Shown here piece by piece: positions 33,765-46,044 of a stretch of DNA of 64,000 nucleotides (position 1 is its first letter; the number at the start of each line of letters is the position of its first letter). This stretch comes from Stachybotrys elegans (taxonomy: Eukaryota; Ascomycota; Sordariomycetes; Hypocreales; Stachybotryaceae), in the NCBI GenBank assembly GCA_020746835.1, contig JAGPNK010000013.1, forward strand, positions 868,001 through 932,000, given 5' to 3'. Position numbers and translations under genes: made by a program. The notes below the pieces were generated by a model. It saw only the letters and a program-made list of their open reading frames with translations. It ran no database searches and was not told the origin of the DNA.

Positions 33765-36700
33765 TTATACTGTATCCTCCGGCTTCTCTTGTATTACAAC
33801 TGGCTCCAGTTTCTCCGGCTCTCTGTCACTCTTGGGGTTCTTCTCATCCAGCTTCTTCTTATTCTGCTTCTTCTCTTCCAACTTGACTTTGAGCGGTCGA
33901 AGAGTATTATCCGTCATCAGCAACAACTCCATGGCCCCTTCAAATGGGTCGTTGCCTTGCCCTTGATTCGGTTGAAAGTGCGATACAAAGTCGTCTGTGA
34001 CCGGGTTAGCGAGGCGATTTCTTAAGAAGCAAAGAATAAAAAGATTTAGGGAACTGACGCCATAGAAGTCGTGTCAGGTCCGTGGCATTGTAGACGGCGA
34101 TCCGGAAGAGCCACACCAATATGCAGAACGGTAGCAGACACAGAGCGAGCATTATGTTCAAGCAGGTTGCCCAGGTCCATGTATGCTCCTTCATAGCACC
34201 ATACGCCAGCGCAACACGCTGAGCCGGTAGCTCGACCAGAAGGTATATGAGCCAGAATCTAGCATGCCAGCGCGTCTTATGCGTGTCGCGGTTCTGAGGT
34301 TGCGGCTCGTGCGCGACGCGCAGCTCTCCTGTGTCGGAATCGCCGAGGGCCTCAGACCTCGCGGCCTTGGCCTTGGCCTTCCTGCGCCTTTGGATGAGCC
34401 AGCTGCGTCCGCGGATGAGCTGGGAGAATTGGGCGATGTGCCGCGAGATTTTGCTGCTGGCGTTGCCAAGGGTTTCGGCGTTGATGAGGGCCACCACGGT
34501 GATCATGAAGGCGACGGTGGCGCAGACGGCCATGCTACCGATTAGGGACCCGCTGGGCACCTCGCTCATGCTGAAGATGCTCGAGGCGAAGCCCAGCGGC
34601 AGGAACACGACGGTCACGTAGGTGAAGAAGCGGATGTTCTCGGCGCCCCGAAGACTGAGATCGTTGCGGATCTGGTCCTGTCGGCTCGTGAGCAGCTCCT
34701 TGAGCGTCCTGATGTCGGCGTGCAGCCTCTGCATATCCCGGATCTTGCTGTTGCTAGAGCTGAGCCGTTTCTTGATGTCACCCCTGTACTTTCGTTCGTC
34801 GTTGCGCGTCCACCTCGGCTTCTCCAGTCCTCGGTCCTTCTCGCGGGACTCCCATTTGGCCACCACGGCCGATACGTGGCCCAGCTGGTCCTCGACCGCT
34901 TGCAGCGTCTGCTGGCACTGTTGCCAGTGCCCGCTCGACAGGAAGTAGTCGTCGCTGTTTAGGTCCACCAGGGACATGGCTCCCTCGCGCACGCCGAGCT
35001 CCGTCTTCATCCTCTCGTAGATCTCGCGCGTGCTATCAACCAGCTTGACAATTATGCGCTCGAATAGGACCAGTTCCAGCACCTTGCGCTGCGCCCAGGC
35101 CTTTCCCTTGGTCTCATTCTCGTCAAAGGGCAGAGCAAATGTACTCGCCATGCCAACGGCGGGCGTGTGTTCGATTAGATGGCAGGTCCAGTAGCGGTCA
35201 AAAAAGTCACCGAAGATGCGGAATCCCACGGATGCCTTGGCTATCTTGCCACCACCGTGGCCGGGAAGCGGCTCTTCGTACGGCGTTATTAGCTTCGTGG
35301 GGGGTGCCGGGTCCCGTGGCAGGATCTGATAGAAGCTTAGGTGCACCTCCGTCTCCCACGTGTTCATGTGCGGCGTTGTGTCGTCGAAGAAATAGAGCTC
35401 ATAGTTGACGTGCCGGTCAAAGAAGAGGCTCATGGATCCATGCTCCACCTCAGGGCTACCTAGATAGCATATCAAGGCCGTGTCCAGGTTGGCCTGCGGC
35501 AACCAGACGAATCGCTTCTTCGCCTTCTCGACCGTGCGCGGCGCTTCGAGATGCCTGGTCCACAGCATATCGTTTGACCCTAGATCCCCTCCCATTGGAG
35601 GATAGGGCCCGATGCCTGGGTACTGAGAGTAGGGAGAATCTTCGTTATCCTTGGACCTTTTCCCTACTGATTTCTTCTTCCCAATATCCATGATCCATGC
35701 AGACTTGTGTGTGCCAAACAAGTATCGATGCGTGTCCGACACTGAAAGCATCGCACCTAGGTAGGACGTCATGGCCCGGCGGATGACTCCGTGATCAGGA
35801 GTAGTCCGATTGCTGGCCGTGTCTACGAATGCTCTGCGCAGCTCGTCGTTTTTTAGGATGACACGACTCAGTAGGTTGTCAACGCTGATGAGGGCTCGGC
35901 TTATGTACACGCGAAATTCCTCGAAATTCTGTGCGGCTCGGACAAGGGCACTTGCGTCGCTCATCAGGACGGATCTTAATCGCCACATTACCCCCGGCCC
36001 CTGAAGCACCTGGAATATTGGGCGAAGGGAATCATTAATAGCGTATTCAATCGGGCGCTGGTAGTTTTCTCCCTCTCCAACGGAACTTGGCGACCGTGGG
36101 GTTTGCACCAGCTGGGTTTCGATGGCGCCGAATGGAAGCGAAGGAGTAGGAGGAGTAGGAGGAGCGGGAGGAGGTGGAGGAGGTGGAGGAGCGGGAGAAG
36201 AGCTGGTCGATGTACTACTGGGTTGCTTCACGTCTTCTGCTTCTGGGAACTTGCCCGTTTTCAGGATGGCTTGGTGTCTGGGGCTCAGTAGTATGCCAAA
36301 GTCATGCAGAAGCCTCAGACGTAAGCCGCTGTCTTCCAAGAGTATCTTTGCCAGCAATTGTCGATCCATGCGGTATATCGTCACCTCATGGCATACCCAT
36401 ACTCGGATTTCCTCGTACGCCTCGATCAAGGATGCAGCCGTGCCCGGGTATTCCATAAGCCATCTGTCAATCCAATGGGAGTGAGATGCACTCTCGGAGA
36501 CAAAGGCACTGATAAATTTATGAACGTCTTCGACGGTGCGTTTTTCACCGCCTGGAAAGAAGGCAGGGTAGTTGTACAGCCACTCTTCCTCGATCTCAGC
36601 AATATTTGTGGAATCGATTAGATGGTTGAAGGGTATCAGTTTCTTAAAGGCTCTGGATTTCTGGCCCGATTTCGTTTTACCCACGATTTCCATCTGCCAA

Positions 36701-39637
36701 GGACTTGACAGGTCGGGAGCAGCAGCCATTGGCGGGTTAGAAGTCTCGGCGTGCAGTGCTTGTCGCTTCGCTGCGATAAACTGGATTGAATCACCGGTGT
36801 CGGTCCTACCGCTCTCCAGAATAGTTGGCCGGTTACTCATGTCTTCTTTTGCTCCGGCACTGTTCGCATTGTTACCCTTGGTGACGTCGATGGCACAGGC
36901 CAGCAGCAGATACGGAATCTCGAAGGTTGCGTGGAAATGAAAATCCCGATCAGACTCCTTGTGAAACAGCACTGGTTCCTTAGTGGCCTTGTCGAGCTGC
37001 CCGGCGAAGAGTCCATTCGAACTGGAACTCTTCAGCAGCGTAATGATGGATTTTCTGACGAGCGACGGAGCTTGATGATGATTGATACGATACCCCTTGG
37101 ATCCCATCAGTATAGCTAGGGCATATCGTAGAGCATTGTCCCAGTGGACCTCGTCGTTTTCGTCATGATAATGCTGCGCTTTCACGGTACTCGCCCAGAG
37201 ATCGTTGGAGGAGGTGTCGGCCGAGTTATCACCCAAGAAAATTCCCCATTCGCGAGCATAGAACAAGACGGTATCTCGGGCATGGAGGAGAAATCTCGTC
37301 TCGCGGCATGAACGAGTCACCGCGAGCATCCTCTTCCCCGAGACATCGTTCTGTGTCGTGAAGCGTCGCAGCACCTGTCGTTGAACGTCACGATACGCAA
37401 ATCTCCTCATGAGCTGCTTGGCCTCCTCGACCTTCTGAAGAGAAGCCTCCTCGATCTTGTGAAGAGAAGTCCCCTCGGTGTCCTGAACAGAATCCCCCTC
37501 GGTGTCCTGAAGAGAAGCCCCCTTGATCTTCTCAAGAAAAGGCTCGAGCGGGATCTGAGAAATCCCCTTGAGCGCCCTCCAGATCCAGACATGATCATCC
37601 AACCGGAAGATGTTTACATCTCCCTCGCAGGCGTGCGGCCACGCAAAGCACTTACGCCGATCTTGCTTCTCAAGTTCCCGAAGCCACGAGATGCAAACAT
37701 CAGAAAAGTCCAGCAGCGTCGTTGCCGCCTCGTCGCCGGCATTTAGCTCGGTACATGAGTCAATCTTGATAATGTGGAATGCGGTGTTGGTGAGATGATC
37801 GTCGACTATCCAAGATGAGCCTCTCTCGCTGTTGTTGATGGTCTGTCCAGTCACCCAGTAATTGCCGACAAAGAAATTCGACTTCGACTTTTCCACTCTC
37901 TTCAACCAAGCTAAGTGGCCTCTGCATACCGACGTGATCCTGGTCAGGAGGGACAGTGTATATTTGTCATAGTTCACATAACGCGACTGTTTGAGTCTCT
38001 TTGCAATCGAGACGAGGAAGTAAAACGCAAAACTATTCCGCTGGTTAACCGAGCTCCGTAAAATAAAAGTTTCAAACATTTGCTGCCTCCTAGGCGTGAG
38101 ACTATCCGAAACGAACAAGGCGGGTTCGTGCCTTTTGGTGGATTTCTCTCCTATGAGGTGCCAGGGGGGGTTGCACTTACAAGCTTGCAGATGCCGTGAT
38201 CCGATGAAAAGAAAGATCTCCACACGTCAAGGCGACCGGGATATCGAAAGCATCATTCGCCCAGTAGTCCTCAAAGGTACCATCTTCTTCCATCCTGGGC
38301 GGTTTCAGTGGTATCGAGCAGGTCGATAAGATGTGTTCAAGCTGTCTCCGAACGACAAACTCAATGTGAGGGGAAGATTCCCCGGCATTCTCCGGCAGCC
38401 CAGATGGTTGGGCTTGCTGGTACGACAGACTATCTGTATCTGATATGTCCTCGACAGAGACTTCGGAAGCCCCTTCATCACCGCCGCCACCGGATACATG
38501 GTCAGCCTGGTCGGTAGTCTCGACCATCGTGGAAATCTGCAAGGAGTTGTTAAATGGTTCCTTCGACAGGATGGCGGCGATATCCATGGCTTGTGCAGAT
38601 ATCAAGAAGTCCTTCCAGTGACTTTGCTTGCCGGAGAGAAGAATCATATTGTATGCGACAGTCACCTCCAACCTCTTCTCAGAAGTAGCAACGGAAGGCG
38701 CATACTCTCCACCATCTGCTTTCAGGGTACGATTCAATGTCAACATATCCTCCTCAACGAACCTCCGTAGCTGGCCATCTTCCATTACGGATAAGATTAT
38801 TGCAATCGAGCAAGGCTCATTGTCATTGTATGGCTGGTTCTGATGGTCATTCTGACCATCAACCCTCACGCTTCGGTTCTCGTCCTCGGTGGCGTCACGG
38901 GGCGGAGGTGACTCAATCTTGCGTGTGAGGACCCAACCATAACCGTGCGGTCCAAGCTGTCGGCGGTGGTTGCCTTGTGATTCGTTGAAAGCATAGCTAT
39001 CGTCTATGTGTTCGAGATCGCGGATCCACATGGCATCATCAGCAAGATGTATCTTTAGCTGCAGATCTACGTCACGATCGGAGTCGTTGACGAGGCGTAT
39101 ATTCTGCAGAACCAAGCCATCGTGAACCATCCACTGAGTCGTGACTTCGACCCCGCCGACGGTCTGCTCAAACCTCGGCCAGCGATAATTGACGAATTGC
39201 TGCTGTGGAAGTTCGCGGGGAGGGTACAATGGTGTGTAGCTGTTACCATAATAGTCAGAGTCAACGATGCTCACTCTCAGGCCGTGACAAGTGCGGTTTG
39301 AATCGTGGGAATGCAGGTCTTCCGTTCTGCTCAAAACCCGGTACGGCTCTGCAGTTGTGGGGAGGTCGGCCGTGAATAGGCCAGAGCGGCCTCTGCCCGT
39401 ATAGGTGCCAAACTGAACCAGGCCCCCGTAGGCGTTGACCGTAGCCGTGGTCCCTCTGTCGCCAAACGACGACGGCGACTTCGGATTGGGTGCATTTTCC
39501 CAGCTTTTGCACTGCGAGGCTGCGGGCTTGAAGGGGGAGCGAGATTCGTGCTTGATTAGCGCCTGAAATTCGGCGTCTTCGAGTTGGGGAAGACTCTCAG
39601 GTGCCCAGAGGACTGAGGGCTGATTATCATCAGTCAT
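33765..39637 (-). CDS. Giant fungal protein with C-terminal CorA-like membrane helices
   Basis: Predicted 1919 residues. Minus-strand exons are 39637-38181, 38131-34059 and 33994-33765; introns of 49 and 64 nt bring three open frames together and the sum divides by three. The N-terminal 480 residues form a beta-rich domain I cannot assign (starts with ESLPQLEDAEFQALIKHESRS). Near 686-720 lie short Lys/Glu repeats of the type SLQDTEG. A poly-Pro stretch follows near 1133-1155. A coiled-coil-like region precedes hydrophobic helices near 1656-1675 and 1686-1705, the spacing of a CorA-like pair, but the GMN motif after the first is replaced by SSIFSM. Two more hydrophobic segments lie near 1782-1832, before a Lys-rich tail. 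Membrane location is likely; ion transport is not shown. Confidence 0.8.
36143..36200. repeat. GGAGGA/GGTGGA low-complexity tract
   Basis: Purine-rich trinucleotide tract that codes the poly-Pro segment of the CorA-like protein on the minus strand. Confidence 0.75.
37425..37560. repeat. Imperfect in-frame tandem repeats in the CorA-like gene
   Basis: Four to five degenerate units of about 27-30 bp (GTCCTGAAGAGAAGCC-like) encode repeated SLQDTEG/SLHKIEE-type heptads on the minus strand. Confidence 0.75.
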
Positions 39638-40952
39638 GACTGGATCTTAGCAGCGCAAAAGCAAGAAACACAAAAACGCTGCAAACGCGAGGGGGAAAAT
39701 AGGGGATGAGGGAGAAGGCTGGGGGGGAATAAAATGCCGAGGAAATGGAAAAGATAAGCCTCACCAAGCTTTCTATTAATAGGCTTTGGGTTTTCAGCCT
39801 CTTCTGCTTACGCCTCCGCCTCCGCTTCTGCCTCCGCTTCTGCTGCTGCTTGTGTGTAGCCACCTTGAAACATGGCATTTTACCCGTATAGTAGGGTCTC
39901 TCACGATATGAGAAATAATTCCTGTAGCTTGAGATGTCGGCTGCTATTGAACCAGCGATATCTCAACCATAAGAATAAGAGTTGGGCGATGTGTCTTTTA
40001 CCAAAACGGTCTAGAGGCTGGTTTGATAACTACCCTGTCAAACCATTCCATCGTGGCTTTGTTTATTCCCTAATACGTTTATCATTACTTTAGTTGTCGA
40101 GGGACTAATTCGTAGAAAAAGGCCAGTCGCCGGGGAGTTACAATAAACAAGTCCTTTCCATTCATTAAATGTGTGTTTTCATGAATTACATTACCTCCCA
40201 CAACTCCAGAGCGGTCTACCTTTTTAGACACCGACCCCACCTGATCACCAAAGGCGAAATTTGATGTCTCCTTCCTCATTAGGTAGTGCGTTTTAGGCTG
40301 GGTATGACTATGCCAAGGTCAGAACTGTTTCTTCCACCCTGAACTGCTTTCTTCTTCTCATGATTATGGACATTGTATCTAAAACGCAGGGAAACACATC
40401 ACATTTAAATATTTATGTCTGTGTCAACAGGTAACATGTGAGATCTCTGCATCCTTCCTAATAATGAAGGGTAGTGAGCTTCTAATGATTAGCAAAGTCC
40501 CTGGGGCATCTTATAGCATAGTGCGTTTTAAGCAAGTTTCCCCTTTCGAGTCGATCAGTAGCTTATTGTAGTTCTTGCCCCACGCTTTGCCTGCCATTTG
40601 TTAGGGATGGTCAAGGGCATTCTAACGGATCGGCTTACATGTCAGATTCTTTTAGGAATAGAGGAGCAGGTTTCTTGTTAAGAGAAGAGTCAACAAGTGA
40701 TCAAGGTGGAATAACTAAGCTATAAGAGAGCAACTGCCTAACAGCATGTGCTCCCAACACAGGCCCCAGTCTCGGCCTAGAGACCAAACTTAAGCGTTTT
40801 CCTGGTAAGACAGCAGTACAAAGCAGCCAAAGAAAGGCCATCAGGCCGCCAAGGGGAGCCATCTTGAATCCCATGGCGCGAGGCAAGAGATGAGAAATGA
40901 AAACTGCGAAACATGGCACCAGCTATCAATCGCGGACATGTCAGTCACGTTG
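39638..40952. other. Intergenic region upstream of the CorA-like gene
   Basis: 1.3 kb. A CTTCTGCCTCCG low-complexity patch sits at 39796-39850, probably in the leader. The remainder is AT-rich with no gene, RNA or repeat I can support. Confidence 0.5.
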
Positions 40953-43900
40953 TCACTGTCGCGGGCCGGGAGTCCCTCGCCACTGTTGCCCAGGAGCTGC
41001 CGCCCCCGGCCCATAGGCATTTCCACTGCCCGCTGGGAGGTTGCCCGGCGACAGCTGCCCGGCGGCCTGTGAGCCCGACGCCGTGTACATCTCCTGGATG
41101 CCCTGGTCGAACCCCGGCGGCGGCTGCCGCAAAGCCAAGTCGTTACGTCCCTCCCAGGACCCCTGGTAAGGGGCGTTGGGATTGGGATTGTCACTGACAG
41201 CCCTCATGCCTAGTTTGTCCCAGGACTGTCCGCCGGGGGGGAACTGTTCCGCTTGCGCCGGTGGCATGCGGCTCGCGTCGGTGTAGCTCGGGTGCGGCGC
41301 CGCGACGTCCTGGTAGCCATAGTGCTGCTCCTTTGCAAGACGCGACCGGACCTTTGCCGCAGCCCCGAAGGCCCTGTTGTCCATTGCCATGCTCCTCAGG
41401 CCACCGGCGCCAGGATCGGCCACGACGTTGTTATTCTCGTCGACCCAGATTGCGCGCACCTTGGCGTCCTTGGCTCGGTGGGCCGGGCTAGAGTCGTACA
41501 GATCGTTCATGTACTTGGAGAACTCGAGGTAGGCGTTGCGCACAATCTCGAACTGCTTGACCCCCAGCGTGACGACGGTGTCGGGCCGCAGGATGTCCTG
41601 GTGGCTGTTGCCCTGCGCCTCAAACTCAGCCAGTGCCAGCGCTGTCTGGCAGGCGTTGCGGATCTGCCGGCCGTTCCAGCGCGCGTGCGGGTGCGCGGTG
41701 AAGTGTTGGCTAGCGAAGCCGCCGATGCCCATCTCGTCAATAACAATCTTCCGCCCCTTTCTGGCGAAGCGCTCCTGGATCATGTGCATGTTGAGCTGAA
41801 ATACCCTGACCGTCTTGTCATGGTCTAGCTCCGGGTAGTACAGGCTGATATGGATACGAGACGTAAAGGCTTCGTCAAAGTCGCCTATGCGGTTGGTCGT
41901 TAAGAAAAGTATGCCCGTGTAATACTCCATGACACGCAGGAAGACTGGTGTGGGCCGTCAGCGCTGTAGATAGAAGAGGGCGAAGACGGGAATGGGGACG
42001 AATGTGTGCGTCTGTCTCCCGACTTACCTGCCACGAGTGCGTTCCGCTTAAAATCCAGCTTGGTTCTCGCGGCGAGGAATACGTCGGCCTCATCAAGGAG
42101 CAGGATACAATCCCACCTGCTAGCCAGTGCAAAGTTTGTCTCTAGGGCCTTCTCGACCTCTTCTTCGGTAGTGCCGAGGTCACCTGGTGGTCGGAACAAA
42201 CACGGATCAGAGTCAGTGGCTGCTTCTGAGACGTGTCAATTGTGGGAGTCGAGTTTTCTACTTACCACAGGTGATTTGAAACAGCGGCTTCTTGAAGAGT
42301 TCAGCCACTCCTTCTATTCAAAGACGGCCATTAGCATGGGAGGGCGTGAATTGGTAGGGGACACAAAGGTGCATCGGGCAGCACGAACCGGCCGTCGATG
42401 TCTTGCCCACTCCGGGGGCACCGTGGAGCAGCAGAATCAAGCCCTTTCCTACGGGTCCATGTCAGTCGTGGAGTCATGTCAGCGGACACCCTGAGCCATC
42501 CAGGAGCAGCAGTACCTTTTCCCTTGACTATGTCGAACTCATCCCTCTGGCCCACCGTCGACTTCTTGTCTCGGAAGTGTTGGGCAATGAGCGCCAAGAT
42601 CATAGGACGGTGCCACTCCTCGAGGACGAGGCGGTCAAAGGCCGTAGTGCTCTTCTTCTGCTCTGTGCCGTCCTGCTGGTCCTTGATTCCTTCGACTGGC
42701 GGGAGATAGACGTTGGTCAGGTACGAGAGATCGAGCTTGGCTAGGGTGCGGGCCGCGTCAGCACATCACAGAGTATGGGTACTCACAAGGGCCTTTTATA
42801 AGACATAACTTACCCCATTTGCGGCTCCGCAGGACGAAGCCAAAGACACGGTACGACATGATGAGGAGCTCCTCATCTAAGACGAGGTTTCTGCCACTGA
42901 TGGTCTGCAACTCCCTCACGGGCCACGGGATAATGGCGGTCGACGGCTGCTCGTTCACGGCGCCCACCTCGGGCAAGAGGGTATTGATATACTCCTCCCG
43001 CTGCTTCTCGTCCACGTAAGAATCGTTGTGCACGTTGTCCATCTCACAGCAGGCCCCTCTGCAGGGCTCGTCCTGTTCGTCCTGATCACCGTCTTCAGCC
43101 TCGGGGTTTCCGATCATCGACTTTAGCTCGGGCTTCCACTGCTTCTGGGCCACGTCTTGAACCGAAAAGGCCGATTCGAAATCAATCACCACCTGACTCT
43201 CCACCTCATCGCGAGACTCCAGCGTCGGCCCGGCGTAGTACATGTGCTTCGTGCCGGCGACCTGGAGGAACTTGGCGCCCCGGCGTATGAGCTTCTCCCG
43301 GTATCTCTTGTTGGCGGGGAGGGCCTCAAGCTCCTTCCACTCCGAGTCGCTAAAGTCGCTCCTCTTGGACAGATGGAAACGGAGGGGGTACACCTCCAGG
43401 GACGTGACGTCCCTCTCGCCGTCGAACCTTTTAAAGTCAAAGACCTTGGAGACGGGCCCAAGGTCTGTACCGTCAAAGTCGATGTAGACGCACGTAATGC
43501 TGAATGGCGGCGCCCTCTTGCGCTTCCCCGAATTGTTGGACCATATCTCCAAGGCACTGGCAACGCTGTGCTTGGCGCTGTTGACTTGGATGACTCGGTA
43601 GGCCTGCTTACCGTCGCCGCCTGTCACCTCCATGCCTGGCCTGAAGAGATGCCAGAGGTCCGAGAAGAAGACTTTGCGATAGTCAGGGCTCCCGAGATAC
43701 GCCTCTTTGGCCCATATGTCCGAGTCCACGAAGCTCAGGAGGCACTTCAAGTGCTCCAGCGTCGTCGGCGACTTAGCCACGTCGTCAGAATTGTCCTCTA
43801 TCTGGTTGTCATTGTCTTTGCCTGTGGCGGTGGAGCCTTTCTCCTTGGGTCTCCTTGGGCGGCTGTCCTCTCACCGCAGCCGGCTTTTCGACGGCATCGC

Positions 43901-45116
43901 TCCCGTCCGATGAGACTTGACCCGACCCTTCCCCAGGCTCCCCAAGGGCGGCACCGTCTTTGGGCGAGCCAGCTGCCGACTCATATGTGTCAGTCAGAAA
44001 GTTCCAGCCCCCCTCCGGCGCAGCCTTGGACTTTTTTTCCAGGGCCCTACACCAGTCTCGCAGCGCTTGCTCGCAATAAACCAGGACCTTGAAGGGTCTG
44101 ACGAAGACGACAGTCGTTCCTCCCATTTCCTTCCCCAAGATAGTGCCAAGGATCTGAGTGAGAGCCTCGGAGTGGATGCGGACTCTCTCGGGAAGCTGCG
44201 GCTGACCGGGCAGCGTGGATGCGAAGGCCTTGGAATCCGGAGTTATGTTCAGCCCACGTCGCAGATCCGAGAAGCCGAGCTCGTCGTCGAAATTGGGCTC
44301 GCCCATGAGAACGTCGACGGCAAATGCATCCTTCTCCTCCACATCGGCGAGCTGTCTGAACTTGGACCACTCTAGCCGGTTGAGCCGCGGCTGGGCAAAC
44401 GGGCCCGGGGGCAGTCCGTCTCCTTCTGTCCCACTGCGATCCTGGCGTCTGGCCGCTATAATATCTTCTTTCTGGCAGCGAATTATTTCTTCGGCTAGTT
44501 GGGTAATCTTGCGGAGCCTGTCGCGGCGGCTACCGTAGTCAATAACTTCGTCAAATTCTTTGTCCGTGTCGGCGCCGCCCTGCTCCTGGCCGCCAGCCCC
44601 CCTGCGAGAGAGCTCAAGGAGGCCCGGCGGCTTGTATTCAGGATTATGTTGATGACGCCAGTTGACATGGAACCTACTGTGGTGTCCTTGTCCACGATGC
44701 GTGTACGTGCTGGCGAGTTGGTCGGAAATACCCCATTCCTTCGGGCCGGTCATGCGCTCCCATTCCCTCCCATGCTTCTTGAGACCGGTTTCCATTAGCG
44801 TATATTCATCCATGTCTTTCATCAGCTGCGCGCGTGACTCTTATCCCTCAACCGCAGCCGGGTCTTTCTGGGCTTGTCGCTCGAGCTCAAGGAACTTCAT
44901 CTCTAGATCCTGGGGCTCGTTGGCGAGGCCGCCAGTACCATGTACGACAGGTTTCTGGTCATCTTCGGCCGGAATGTCAGACCCGCTGGCGTCTTCGGTT
45001 CGGCGACCCTCCTCGCCCTCTTGACTCGAAGTCAGCGGGGACAACGTCGCGTGAGCCGGGGTAGAGCTGGTCGTCTCGGCCTCGTTCGCCGGTGAACTAG
45101 AGTCAATGGATGCCAT
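40953..45116 (-). CDS. Large DUF7025-AAA type ATPase with an in-frame stop near the N terminus
   Basis: Minus-strand exons from the 3' end: 40953-41944, 42028-42183, 42266-42313, 42389-42448, 42516-42740, 42814-about 43821, and a 5' exon. The AAA module has Walker A HGAPGVGKTS near 42410, Walker B CILLLDEADVF near 42085 and the FLTTNRIGDFDEAFTSRI sensor/arginine-finger block near 41880. Upstream lies the long domain that precedes it in this fungal family (SYRVFGFVLRSRKW at its end), and an acidic N terminus. The C terminus is Pro/Gly/Gln-rich. The ATG at 45116 opens a frame that meets TAA at 44841-44843 and then continues in the same frame. Translation may instead start at the ATG at 44822. 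The intron near 43821 has an unclear donor. Function unknown. Confidence 0.78.
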
Positions 45117-46044
45117 TTCTGCAGTCCCGGTCCCGACATAGACGCAGAGCCAGCACGACAGCCAGACTTTGAAGGTAGAGGATATAAAATGATAAGTAGC
45201 TCACGTAAGGGTAGAGAGACGAGACGAGCAGGGTTTGGCAGAGGTTACGCTGATGGCTAGAACGCCTGCTATGACTCAACAAAGTGGGCGTATTGGGTTC
45301 CGTGCATGATGGAACGGGGACTACCCTGGGTATTTCATACATGTTATACTAGAGCTGATTTACCACGGTAGGTTCCAGTGCCTTATCCGATTGGCGGTTC
45401 GGCTGAGCCGCACTATCGGCATCACGCATGCCCCCCCCCTTTTTACAATAATTGAAGACGTATCACATCTTCTGTATGCTAGCTGCTCTTGTCCGCTCCG
45501 CCTTTCCATGTGAGCGCAAATATGAGCCAGAGCAGATGATGCAGCCGGCCTCATGTGCTCCATTGTTGCCTGGTTGAGAACGTTGCACCTACATATGTAA
45601 CGTACCATCCACGTCACTCAACGTGTGCAATAGGGCAACGCCTCACGAGTCTTTGCTGTCGATAAAATAATCCATACTAAACTCTCTGTTCGAATGTGAC
45701 GAAACACACGCGCCGATATACTGCATGGTTGTGACCCTTTTGTTTCGATGGCATATATATTGCTTATGAGCCCGAACTGTTATCTTGGGTATTATCATAT
45801 GTGGTTAGGCATCTCCGGTGGCGCACAGGGTCATGCGCTCCAAGGGTTTCAGTCACATCATACTGCATTTTCTGTGCAGCCATCGGAGGTGTGCGGTCCT
45901 ACCCCAGCAGACCAATTGCTGGGATGGGTAACCGGTGACAAAGGGCCCGACATCAATCCCAACGACAGAGACAGAAACTGAAGGGTGGGGTCCCTTCAAA
46001 CGTCGTCCAGACCCTTCTACCTCTTTCCTTTCAACACCGTCGTC
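45117..46044. other. Divergent intergenic region, AAA ATPase to STAND-like pseudogene
   Basis: About 930 bases with both promoters. Short open frames only; no recognisable gene or RNA. Confidence 0.5.

Noticed and set aside
33789..34025. Leu-rich plus-strand frame that looks like a membrane helix
   Set aside because: It is the antisense of the Lys-rich last exon of the CorA-like gene, which splices in frame.
40281..40532. Repeated 12-mer TAGTGCGTTTTA
   Set aside because: Chance repeats of this length are expected many times in 64 kb; no wider similarity around the copies.
41253..41828. 191-codon plus-strand frame over the AAA gene
   Set aside because: Antisense of the well-supported ATPase C terminus.
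43157..44092. 311-codon plus-strand frame over the AAA gene
   Set aside because: Antisense shadow of conserved coding sequence; no family features.
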